64,000 nt of DNA from Otatea glauca (taxonomy: Eukaryota; Streptophyta; Magnoliopsida; Poales; Poaceae). This document shows positions 34,033 to 45,023 of the stretch, in pieces (within the stretch, counting starts at the first letter, position 1; every line of letters begins with the position of its first letter). Under the pieces are notes generated by a model that saw only the letters and a list, made by a program, of their open reading frames with translations, was not told the origin of the DNA and searched no databases. Made by a program: the position numbers and the translations under genes. The stretch covers positions 7,452,452-7,516,451 of the forward strand of contig CM070721.1 in assembly GCA_036346275.1 (NCBI GenBank), given 5' to 3'.

Positions 34033-34311
34033 CAGGGGCGGTACCAGGGGGTGCCGAGTATGCCCCGGCACCCCCAAAATTTTGAAAAGTTGTATTAAAT
34101 CATCTCTTTAATATACTAAATTTGTTTATTGAATTGGTTCTTATTTTGGTGGTTCGGGATTTTTAAGACCTTAGAACTATTTATATTATGCTTTTAGCAA
34201 ATTTCAAATATATGTGTTGGATTTACGATGTTATGAAATAATTGTAAAAGATTACAGAGTTGTACGTGTGAAGTGTACATCCCCAACGAAAAATTTCTAG
34301 TTCCGCCACTG
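34033..34311. mobile_element. hAT-like MITE, 279 bp, with 8-bp target duplication
   Basis: The left end CAGGGGCGGTACC and the reverse complement of the right end, CAGTGGCGGAACTA, are similar inverted termini of the hAT CAGNGGCGGA type. The element is flanked by AATACATG (34,025-34,032) and AGTACATG (34,312-34,319), an 8-bp target duplication with one change. The interior is AT-rich and noncoding. Confidence 0.82.
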
Positions 34312-34319
34312 AGTACATG

Positions 34320-35400
34320 ATCTATCCAAACATACCAACTTTAAATGAAAACTAGATATTTACGTGCGGCGCCACCGCCACATATATTATTACATCGTAA
34401 CATAGTAGCAAACACATATTTGGCCTTCTGATTATTCTGATGGTACTTGGTTAAGTGAATGATTATCATATGGCAAAACTTCTATTCAGCCAAAGGGTGT
34501 GGGTCATACAGTGAAAGAAAATGTGAGGAAATTTGGCAATCTCTGAATTCAGTGAAGCAGCAATAGAACACAGTTATTCATTTTCATCTCAAGTGAGATT
34601 CGCATCAAGAATAGGACGTGCAGTATACCTTTTCTTGCACTTCACCTCAGAAATCAAGGATCCTGATTCCTGAGATTCAACAGCTAGTAGTCAGCATGAT
34701 TGATTACATGAAAGGGACCTTCAAGAGATCTTGTCCTTCAAAGGAAGAAAAAAATAACCTTTGTCAACGACAAAAGGATGTAATTCAAACAGCAGAGAAA
34801 TAAAAATTCTCTTAACATATGCACTGAAAAAATGGCATAAAATAAAATATAAAACTAAGCTCGGTGGAAATTTAAGAAACATTTGCCTCCAATTCTAACA
34901 ATTGCGTTCAAGGGACTTACACTAGAAAGAGATGAACTCTCCTGAAGTGTACAAGAATATAAGATGCAAGATGGGCATCAACCACACACTAAAAAGATGG
35001 AAACCTTCCAACTTCTTGTTGGTTGCGCTATCCTTCTCATGCTTCATTTGGCATTTTCCATTGTACAGGTTATCAGCCTGGCAAAAAAATCCTATGGCCT
35101 ATATTCAGCACCTTTACCCCCAACGTTTCTGCTGACCGCCCAATACATATCTACTTCCATGTTAATCCACATGTTGGCTATATCTTGTCACTGTATATGT
35201 AATGCTTCTCCGATTCAGAGATTGCCAAATTTCCTCACAGATTGTTAATTGCTGAACAAAATATATTCACAAAATAATGTATATCTCCAATTCAGAGATA
35301 TACAGAGAGAGATTTCCAAAATGGAAAAGCCTCTTCTGGCAATCATACTGAAAAATATAACAGTGTGGAGACTGGAGAGCAATCACAGGCGAAAAATATA
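34320..35400. other. Intergenic DNA with a distant inverted repeat
   Basis: No gene is seen. TGTGAGGAAATTTGGCAATC (34,522 on, ~28 bp in all) returns as its reverse complement at 35,212-35,239. The arms are ~660 bp apart and could be the ends of an old inserted element, but no target duplication is evident. Confidence 0.5.
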
Positions 35401-35409
35401 CCAATCCGG

Positions 35410-35760
35410 TAAGCTGGTGGGGAAGGGGTTGCCTCGGCTCCGATCTGGGGGCGGCGCGGTGGGGGCGCCGATCTGGAGGCGACGGGACTCCGGTCGGTGG
35501 CGCCGAGGCGGCGCGGTGGGGGCGGCGGCGCGGTCGGCAGTCCGGAGGCCGGGACGGTAGACGGGAGTCTCTGAGAACCTGAGACAGAGCCTGGGACTCC
35601 GGTCGGGGGCGTGGGGGCGGCGGCGCGGTGGGGGCAGTGGAGCGACGCCGGTGAATCGATGATGCTGGGGCGGCGCGGCGCCGACTCCGGAATCGGGAGG
35701 CCGAGACGGGAGACGGGCCAGACGGGATTCTTTGAGACTGAGAGCTAGGTTAGTTCGCAA
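35410..35760. other. GC-rich block with short imperfect repeats
   Basis: The words GGCGCGGTGGGGGC and GACTCCGGTCGG recur several times. A minus-strand frame of 125 codons (35,383-35,760), rich in Pro and Arg, spans it but has no recognisable domain and looks like a consequence of GC content. It may be the promoter or 5' region of an old transposed gene. Confidence 0.35.
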
Positions 35761-35984
35761 CGTGCTTGGGTCTTGACGGATGGACCTTGGTGGGTTAGAA
35801 CGAAATCTTGGCCAGATTTAAAAATTTTGGATAAATTTCAGATAAACTGGAAAAACAGAGTTTTGAATCCGGGTTGTTTGGGTGAGATTTTCGAGATCTC
35901 AACAAATTTGAACGGTGCGAAAAATAGCTCAAACGACATCAAAAAAAATTTAAATATTTTTTGGAGATTCCCGAAACAATAGTG

Positions 35985-36430
35985 ATATTCCCATAAAAAT
36001 TTCAGATGATTATCAAATCTGAGGAATTTTTAAAAATTCAAACATTGCTACTATCTTAATAAAATGCTGACTGGCAAGTTTTAACCGAATGAAAATTGAA
36101 ACAAACCACGTTAGCAAATTTTGAAATTTTTTGTGCATGGTTATGATGCATCACTAATGTTCCAATAAAATTTTCAGATGATGATCAAGCTTCATGAATT
36201 TTTCAAAATTCGGACAGTGCTACTGTCCTGATACAAGCTTTATCGGCAAACTTCAACCAAATGAAAAATGGTACAAACCACGTTAGAAAAAATTGAATTT
36301 TTTTTTGTATGGTCCTGATGTATCATCAATGTTTCTATAAATTTTTCATATGATGATCAAGCTTCAAGAAATTTCAAAAATTCTGAGAGTGCTACTTCCT
36401 CATAAAAACCTGATGATCAATACATAGATT
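35985..36430. repeat. ~174-bp tandem repeat, about 2.5 copies
   Basis: TTTCAGATGATNATCAA recurs near 35,999, 36,172 and 36,346, and ACAAACCACGTTAG near 36,103 and 36,277, both 174 bp apart. Copies are ~75-80% alike. Confidence 0.7.
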
Positions 36431-36965
36431 GCTTTAGCAATCCAAAAATGTTTAAATTTTTGAAAATTTTGCCTAAGGGTTCTAAGGAAATGCTTAAGAT
36501 ATCATAAAAATTTAGAATCATGATCACACTCCAGTGAATTTATTAAATTTTTACAAGTGCAGTGTACCATTTATGTTCTTTCTATTCGTTTGTTCATTTC
36601 GAGGCTTAGCTAGCGCATCGTTGGGCTCAAGCTCACCCTCCATCGGCATCGGTAATCTTGCATGAGGTATCTTTATTATATATTTTTTTATTCTATTTAT
36701 ATATTAATTTAGATTGCACAACACTATATTTGATATGTTTATCTCAATTTAGTTTAGTCCTCTTTGGTTTTTAGTTTAAAAAAGAATTACAACTTCGCCC
36801 GGATTTGGTGGGACCAATGCTCTCTCTCTCAATCAGACTGTACAAATTAGAGCGATCCAACGCCGCCACGCTCCCACAAGCTGCATGAGATTCCTATCGT
36901 GGTGTTCGGCCTTCTTGCCTCTGGATCAACGGCCAAAAGGCCTCATCCTCATCATTTTCTATACT
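36431..36965. other. Intergenic DNA
   Basis: AT-rich DNA without a recognised element. A short Leu/Ser-coding GC-rich part at ~36,840-36,920 has no open frame of note. Confidence 0.4.
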
Positions 36966-38656
36966 TGTAGCAGCCCAAAAATCCAAAAATAAATAAAATC
37001 AAAATACAATTTGGAATTTTGGGTCATGTTCTGAATTCTCATCATTTTTATGTTTTTCCTTGGATTTGTGATCTTTGAGAAATGCTTTTAATGCTGAAAC
37101 TTTGATTTCCAATCTTTGAAGTTCAAAACCATGTATGAACAAAATCTGAAAGAAAAATAATTAAATTATAATCTAACTCCAGAACATCTCCAGGAAGTTT
37201 TAGGAGAATTTTAAAGCATTTAATGTATTTATAAAATTAAAAATAGCAAGGACCCAAAAAATAATAATAACACTATCGGATTTTAATAAAAATTTATATG
37301 TTTGATAATCATATAAAAATTTTATGGTGTCATCTATAAACCCCTAGGATCATACATAAAAATTTCCAAAGGAATTGAACCTCATTTCTCATCTTGGAAA
37401 AATCAAAATCAGAAAGCTCTTATTTGAGATAGTAGCTTTGTCAGAATTTATAATATTGTGCAAGTGTGATCACCATCTGAAAGGAGTTTAAGAATTTCCC
37501 AAGAATCATACATAAAAATTTTAAAAAATTCTGGACCACTTTTATTAGCTCAACCAAACCGAAAATCATGTTGTGTCCAACAGTACTTCGCAAATTTCAA
37601 CCTCCTCCTTCCATTTGTTTCCCTGCTAGGTGGGCCCCCCATTACTTGGCCCACCCAGCAGAGACCATCGCCCGTCTCCCTACTCCTGGGCCCGATCGCC
37701 TTCCCTTCCCAACTGGCTGCTTTCTCCCTCTGCGTCACCCTTGCCACAGCAACCAAATGGCTGTGATTTCGCTGCCATAGGCCCATAGCATGCATGAGGC
37801 TCGTCGACGTGTCTTCTATGTGCGCAAGACGCCAACGATGGTCTCACCCATGCCGTGCACCCGCCCTACTTCTACGCTGCCATTACTTCCTCAGGCCTAC
37901 AGAGGCACTAGCTGCCATGCCTTTGGTTGTACTCGCCCACACACCGAGTTTCACCTGTGCGGTTGGTCACAGGGATGGCAACAGGTTGTGTCGGGTGTGG
38001 GTTTTACAAAATCCGATCCGACAGAAAGCCCGAACTGAAAAAACCCGATCCAAACCCGAATACCCTATTAGGTAAAAAACTATACCAGAACCCGGCGGGT
38101 ACCCGAAATCCGGCGAGTACTCGACGGGTTTGTGCAATACTACAGTTAATAGGTCGGGTCGTGTGTGGGTTTTGCAAAACCCGACCCGACAAGAAACTCG
38201 AATCAAAAAACCAGAGCCAAACCCGGCGGTGCGGAACCCGACCCGAAACCCGACGGGTATGTGCGGTATTTCGGATACCCGATGGGTACCCGTGGGTGGT
38301 TTTATAAACCCGAACCCATCTCGGGTACCCGACCCGAAGAACCCACAGGTGAAAATGTGGACCCGACCCGATTGGGTGCAGAACCCGCGGGTCTGATTGC
38401 CATCCCTAGTCGGTCAGCACTACAACCCGGCGCGGCCTTTGTCACACCTCTGCCACAATAAGGTTTTCGCCCAGCCATGTCCTGCCACGGCGCGAGATGA
38501 CACCCAGGGTCAGCTCTTGGGAGACCGTGCCCCACCGCCGTACTCGACGAACCTCGCCAATCCAGAGGCTCACCATCACATCCCTATCACTCCATTGGCT
38601 TCCCCAAGTGTGCGCAAAGCTCGAGGACTTGTGCCTCGCACCATACTGTCCTCTTC
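36966..38656 (+). mobile_element. LTR-like repeat, copy 1 of 3 (truncated)
   Basis: Begins TGTAGCAGCCCAAAAATCC, parallel to TGTAACATCCCAAAGATTC at 38,657, and goes on through a long AT-rich part into a GC-rich part with GTGGGCCC words, as copy 2 does. It stops where copy 2 starts, so it lacks the 3' half. A MITE (37,970-38,408) sits inside it. Confidence 0.5.
37970..38408. mobile_element. hAT-like MITE, 439 bp, with 8-bp target duplication
   Basis: Termini are CAGGGATGGCAA on the left and, in reverse complement, TAGGGATGGCAA on the right. Flanks are GTTGGTCA (37,962-37,969) and GTCGGTCA (38,409-38,416), an 8-bp duplication with one change. The interior is packed with CCCGACCCG, GGGTACCC and CGGGTA words that can fold on themselves. 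Open frames rich in Pro/Arg across it are incidental. Confidence 0.88.
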
Positions 38657-41600
38657 TGTAACATCCCAAAGATTCAAGAAATGTTAAAATGGAAATGCTA
38701 ATTTTTGAATCAATATATTTCTGCATTTTTTGGAATTTCCTGGATTTTTCTTATTCTTTTGGATATTTGCTCTAAAAGAAAAGACATTTTGGTTGAAATG
38801 GTAAAAAGGAAAAAGGAAAAAAGGTAAAAAAAATACAAAAAAATCTACAAAAATTATTATAAAACATTATAAAACTCCAAAACTCTTTTTATGTTGTCAA
38901 AGGCGATATGAACCCATTACTTAATGACAAGAAATTGTAATTAATGGAAATTGACCGAAAATAGCAAAATGTCAGATTTTTGTAAAAATATACAGAGTTT
39001 GTTTTGATTTCAAATTTTTACCATATCTTTCTCAGAACAATTTTAATCTCTAATAAAAATATAAAAAATTAAAACCCAAATTTAAAGCCTTTTAAATTTT
39101 AAAAACTGAAATCTAAAAAATCTGGAAATTGCAATGTCAGAATTATTAGAAAATAAATATGAAATATATAAGGAAAAATAGAAAAGATAGAATTGGTCAA
39201 AACAGATTGTCATAATTATTATAAGTTTTCTAAAAGGTATTTTAATCTGAAATTTTTAATGGATATCAAAAATTATCTCATAGTCACATAAAAAAATTCA
39301 AAAAAAATTGACATGATTTGAGTGCCCTAATTAATGAGCCAAGACGTGATGTTTAGAAGGTTGAAGAGACGTTTTCTCTATGACTTACATGTGGGCCCGG
39401 CTGCTGTTGGACCCACCGACCAGATAGACAGAACCACATCTCTCTCTTGCTGACTTCCAGGTGAGCCACCGACCCCATGCCTCAGACTCTTCTTCCCCCT
39501 TCTCCACCCTTCTCTTCTCTACTGTTGCCGAGCCATTGTTGCGGCAAGAAATCGCCCAAGATTTCCCTGCCACGATTAGATTTTTTTGCGGTGCCAACTT
39601 AGCCGTCAACTCACCTCTGCCATAATGCTATCGTGGCTCCCTTTTCCCTCAAAATCTACTGTCACAGCCAATAATTCGTGCACCGCCTTGACAGGTCGCC
39701 AAAACCACCCTACGTCCAAACCCTATCGAGACCGCCTTACACGCCTATATAGGCCATCCTTGAGCACCCTTGGCACCACATCTTCCTGAAGACCTCACCG
39801 TCCAAGAAAAGCCCTTCCCCATTGCCTCAAGTTCTACTATTTTCGCCACACTGAGAAGAAGGCAAGAACTCAAGCAAGAGATCTCGGTGAGCATTTTCAA
39901 ATCCCTTGATTTTGGAGCATCAATATACACCCTTGAGTATTTTGCGCAACTCAATTCTAGGCTCCTTCGACCGTAGCATCGCCACACCATGACCCATCTT
40001 CCTCGGCTTCGGTCACATGGCAGTAGAGCCACACAAGCCTTCTCCTACGCCATTAACTACTAAAATGGAACCATCTTAGTCCCGTGATGCTTATCTTACC
40101 TTGGCATGTGCCTAACATAGCTCTCACTGCAGACGAGGCTTACCACCGCTAGGCTTCGCCACAAGCTGTACTCCGGTGACCCCCAAGCTCCACCGCTAGG
40201 TGCGCAATAAGATGCTAAAGCTCAGTGTGACACCGGTTCACCATCTCCGGCACCACCTCGTCGCCGATGAGCACAAACCCGAGATGCTCTGCCTTGTCTT
40301 TGTGCCATGTGGGCCCTCTCAATCAGCCTTCGAGTCTCACCCAACTGACTGGCGGGTCCCTTGCATCAGACCCACATGCCGACTCTCACGTGCATGCTCA
40401 CTGACAGCGGGACCCTTTGTCAGTCGCTGCGGTCGGCTTCAAGCATGCACGAGCAGACGCTAGCTAGGGGGCTCAGCCTGTTAGTCAATGCAGGCCAAAT
40501 TCAAACGCGCATGCGCCAAAACACGAAATGATGCTTTCGATCGGAGAATGTGTATTTTCTAATTTTAATTCCATTTTCCCCAAATCGGAAAGATTCAAAT
40601 TAGTATAACTTTTGAATTATAGTTCCAAATGAAGTGAAACAAATTTCTAAATTCATATAAAATCATTTAGTTTTGGAATATGGAAAAACACTTTGAAAAT
40701 GAATAATGTGTAAATTTGAAATTCAAATTTAAAGAGAAGGTTTAAAATATGCTGTACACAAAATTTTTGTAAATGAACTCTGAAATGATTTAAACAAATT
40801 TTTTAAGAATACTTATATCATAAGAAACCCAAATATGCAAAAATATTTAAGTTTCAACTTAGTCTTAATACTTTTCTAACAAAGGTTAATTTCAATATAC
40901 TAGAAGTTCATATGTGTATAACTTGTGCAAAAGGGATTCAAATCACATGTAATTAGTTCCTATATGTTTTTAAGACAGTAAAATACCTAGATATGCAAAA
41001 AATACTTGGGTAAACTATTGAGTATATCATAATATACCGTGTGGTGACTAAATAACTTAATATTAATCCAAATAATTTTAGCCTCTTGAATTCAAAATTA
41101 TAAATATAAGAATACATAATTTTAGCCTCTTGAATTCGTAAAATAATGAAAAGTAATTTATAGAAAAGAAGAAACTTTATCATCGCTTAACCTTAAATTG
41201 CTAGTAATATATAAGAATAAAGACCGACTAAAATGCGAGTAGATAAAATCATAAAATCCTAACCCTAAACCACACCTGTTTTCAATAGCAAATCTTTATT
41301 TGATTTTTTTATCTGTATTCTTTTTGCCCTTATTGTAGTTTATTATTTGCTATATTACCATCGAACGACGTGTAGAACCCGACGTTCCAGATTCAGTTGT
41401 CTACGACCCCGACTTCGACTTTGATGACAATCAGCAAGGCAAGCACTCCATTTGACCATGTTGATCCCAGTATTTTGAAATTGTTTTATTAAAACTTTCA
41501 TGCATGCGCTATGTTTTATAAACTCTGCTATGTTGTGGGATATGGTAGATATTACCTTCATCAATGGGATTTTCTTAAACAAAATTGACATGTGAACCTT

Positions 41601-42985
41601 GATAACCCTAGCTTATGGATGGACACACAATGACATCATAATGGGTATACACGTTCATACTTGCATCCGCTTAGTATGCTTTAGAAATGAGTATACGATT
41701 AACATGTTATACTGTTCATGATAAACTATGGACATGATGGTTATTGAGATCAATGGTAATTTATTAAAAATGAAAATAAAACTATGATTTCGACGCGGAT
41801 GATTATTGGCAATAGCCGGAGATGCATGGGACTTGCACATAGTGTAGGGGAGATTATCGCCTGGGTCGGGTTAAGGACCGAACTACTATATTGTTTTCAA
41901 GCCAAGACTATTGTACGACCACAAGGGCTGGTATGAGACGGCCTTAACTCATTAACTTACTTAGAACTAGCTTTGCACAATGGAAGGCTATAGTAGTACG
42001 GGCTTTCTAGACTGATTGCTCAAAGGGACATCCACACCGAGGTGATTATGGAATAAACGTTTACCGATACAACGGTGTACGCCATGCTATGGGGAGAAGT
42101 GGGATGATGAGATGTGAAACCATTTGTCGTACTGTGTGTACAAATATCTTCTGCCGCCATAGTATGGGTTTGTCGTCACCAGACTGGTGCAAAGTTAAGG
42201 CTAGGTAATGTAACGGTTATGTTATGATCTCCTTACCAACACACTATAGAAAGTGTGTTTTTGGCCTGGCAAAAGGGATTAATCATATCTTGTGAGTAAA
42301 GTTGTACACCTCTGTATAGCGTAAATCTTTTCAAAAAGCCGCGCCTGTTGTCATAGGCACTTGATAAAGTTATCAAATAGTTAAATGTTTTATTATTTTC
42401 ATAAAAAATTGGTTTCTACCATGTGTTGGCAGGAAATGGTTCGTTATATTGATCACATCACCAAGGTCTGTGAATTGCTATATTTATGCTTACATACTTG
42501 TTAATTTACTTACCTGTCAAATTGCTTTTATAGAAATTCTGTTTGCAATCTATTAATCAGTATTAACAATTCAAATTGGCTTTATACAAAATAACCATAG
42601 TAGCCTTTCTCTTGATACAAGCTTGCATATATTATAGGTTTTGCAAAAGTCTTGTGAGTACGTAAAGTACTAAACTTGCTATTTTTGTTGTTTTTAGGTG
42701 AAGAATCAGAATACCCTCACGAAACTTTGATGCAGGATACGAAGATGTTAATGATGAGCTTTTCTATGATTTACCTTGTCTGTTGCATGTGGGGAATAAT
42801 GGGTTAAAGGCATACTACAAGATATAAATGTCTCCATTGCAAAGTTTATTTGTTTTATAAGAATATTATGTAAGAACTGCTTCCGCTATCATATGTAATA
42901 ATATGTGCTTGGTTGTGTTATCAATTTGTAAATGTGCGTACTAACCACTGATCATGGGACTAATATTGTATACACATGGAACCCA
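38657..42985 (+). mobile_element. LTR-like repeat, copy 2 of 3 (most complete, ~4.3 kb)
   Basis: Starts TGTAACATCCCAAAG, has a TATATA core (39,746) about 1.1 kb in, and continues with stretches that recur in copy 3. Examples are GACCATGTTGATCCC (41,455; cf. 46,041), TACCGATACAACGGTGTA (42,061; cf. 46,657) and CTACTGATCATNGGACTA near the end (42,950; cf. 50,860). No gag or pol coding is found, so it behaves as a long noncoding LTR or LARD-type unit. The lineage is not assigned. Confidence 0.6.
39746..39751 (+). promoter_or_regulatory. TATA box inside LTR-like copy 2
   Basis: CGCCTATATAGGCC, a symmetrical TATA context, followed ~30 bp later by the C/A-rich CACCCTTGGCACCAC. It corresponds to CTTATATAAGCC at 43,085 in copy 3. 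Confidence 0.45.
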
Positions 42986-43084
42986 TTATTAGTATTTAAT
43001 ATCAAAAATGGTGGCCTTACATCTTCTTCCCCTGGCCTTGACCATGAACTCACGGGTGCCTAGTCGAACCCCCCTTTTCCAGCT

Positions 43085-43091
43085 TATATAA
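43085..43091 (+). promoter_or_regulatory. TATA box inside LTR-like copy 3
   Basis: TATATAA in CTTATATAAGCCCTGCC, at the position equivalent to the TATA box of copy 2. Confidence 0.45.
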
Positions 43092-43459
43092 GCCCTGCCT
43101 CGCTTTCCCTTGCTTCTTCATGCCGTTCTGTTCTTCTTGACCCGAGAGCTCGATCAGTGGAGCATCAATGAACCCCGTTGGCAGAAGAATAGAACCGCAC
43201 AAATTTCTGCGATTCAGTTGATCAGGTAAGAAAGTTTCAAATTCCTTTAGGCCTAAGCCTCTCTGGACCTCCCTGATCATGGCATTTCTCTTGCTTTTAG
43301 CTCAATCCACCCAAACCATCGGTGTTCGATTATCTTCTTCCCCAACTCTGGTCCACCGACGCCAGATATTCCAGAGCCCTCCGACTCTCTAAGGTAGTAA
43401 AATGGGACCATAGTAGCTCCTAGGTCATTTCCCCCAACTTTCTCGAGCACAAGCACCAT

Positions 43460-45023
43460 TGTAGGATCAAGGACAACGGACTAGAGGGGTGAATGAGAGG
43501 TTTTAAAATTCTTTGGCTCTAATTGTAATAAATAAACAAGCTAGGCAATAATTATGATATTTGACAATTAAAGCCTAAATCGTCTAGGTTTTGCAATGTG
43601 CGCCAACTAAGTCTAAGAAAATTATAATCCTAAGACAAGATCAATATGATAAGCAAGCTAGAAATGTAAATTACACACATTAAATACAAGTGATTAAACC
43701 ACAAGAAGAGATGAACACAAATTTTATCATGTGGTCTTGGAGACTTGCCGGTCTCTCCTAATCCACGTTAAGGTAGCTTAACCAACTCAAGCCGGCTCCT
43801 TTGTGCAAATGAGCCTCCCTCGATTACTATGGTAGCTCTTCCCCGCTCCGGGTAGGCGAACTCCGGCCTTCACAACTCACAGGGCTTTCTCACAAACTCC
43901 TTTGAGAAAGTCGTTGGTTCTTTCACCTCCAAGCCGTATAGGAGGTAGCAACCCCCAAGAGTAACAAATCTTGACTCTTGTTTAAGGTTAATTCAAGTGT
44001 CTAAAGGCTCTAACGCTAAATGCACACTTTCTCAAATTGAGAATTCAATGCACAAGAATGAGTAGGAGACTTGCTAGAGCTCAAATATATTTAATGAGGG
44101 TCCAAGAGTTTCTCTAGTATACAGGTGTGGGGTATTTATAGCCTGACCAATATTTCCAAATGTTGGGGAGAAATTATAAAAAAATTCAGCAAACCCGGTG
44201 CTACCGCCCATGTAGGGCCGATAGCACCGGACCTAGGTCCAATGATCGGAACAGTGCATTTAATGCATTGATAGTAGAAGTTGCTATTGAGGGCCAGTGC
44301 TACCGCTCAACTAGGACCGATAGCACCAGACCCAATTTTTCAAGGCCACCAAAAAAGGTGTCTCTCTGGAAAAATTGCACCGGCCATAGGGTCGGTGCTA
44401 CTGCTCGAGCCGTAGCATAGCACCTACATGGCCGGTAGCACCCGTCGAGGAGATTTGACAAAAATGCCTTCTCGGTAAAAAAACGTACCAGCCCTGGGTT
44501 GGTGTTACCGCATGGGCAGCAGCACCGCTCTCATAAGGCCAAAACCCAAATACAATCTCTCTGTAAAAATCATGCTGGGCATAAATCCGGTGCTACTGAC
44601 CTAGCAGTAGCACTACTCTCACATGTTCGGTAGCACCGGCCATGACTTAATATTTTTTGAATTTTCAAATTGATTCAATGCAAAATATCTACGAATTCAA
44701 GTGAGCATGATTTGAGCCTTTAGACTTGATCAATATCAAACTACTAGCCAAGATCCCTCTTAATAGTACGACACCTATTCTAGCAACCCAATCTTTTCTC
44801 TAAAACACCAAAATCGGCAAAAGCTATGAAAAGGTCCTTAATTTTATACCTTGGCAATTGACCTTTATACGTTGATCTTCTTTTAACTTCATTTTCATCC
44901 TTCATTGCGTGCCATATCTATGACCAATCTATTTTCAATGATCTCAAAGAAAAATATTAGTCTTTTAATCATGATTGTCATTAATTACCAAAACCAAAAC
45001 GAATTTGGGGTGTATATGCTTCA
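43460..45023 (-). mobile_element. LTR element (solo LTR), 1.56 kb, minus orientation
   Basis: Outer ends on the plus strand are TGTAGGATCAAGG and ...TATATGCTTCA. Flanks ACCAT (43,455-43,459) and ACCTT (45,024-45,028) fit a 5-bp target duplication with one change. A TATAAATA box on the minus strand (44,133-44,140) sets the orientation. Near the left end is CTAGAGGGGTGAAT, a word shared with the element at 47,164-50,451. Between 44,190 and 44,650 the words GGTGCTACCG and CGGTAGCACC alternate. No coding domain is found, so it is a solo LTR or a nonautonomous element. Confidence 0.72.

Noticed and set aside
35383..35760. 125-codon Pro/Arg-rich minus-strand frame as a gene
   Set aside because: Explained by high GC and short internal repeats; no recognisable feature.
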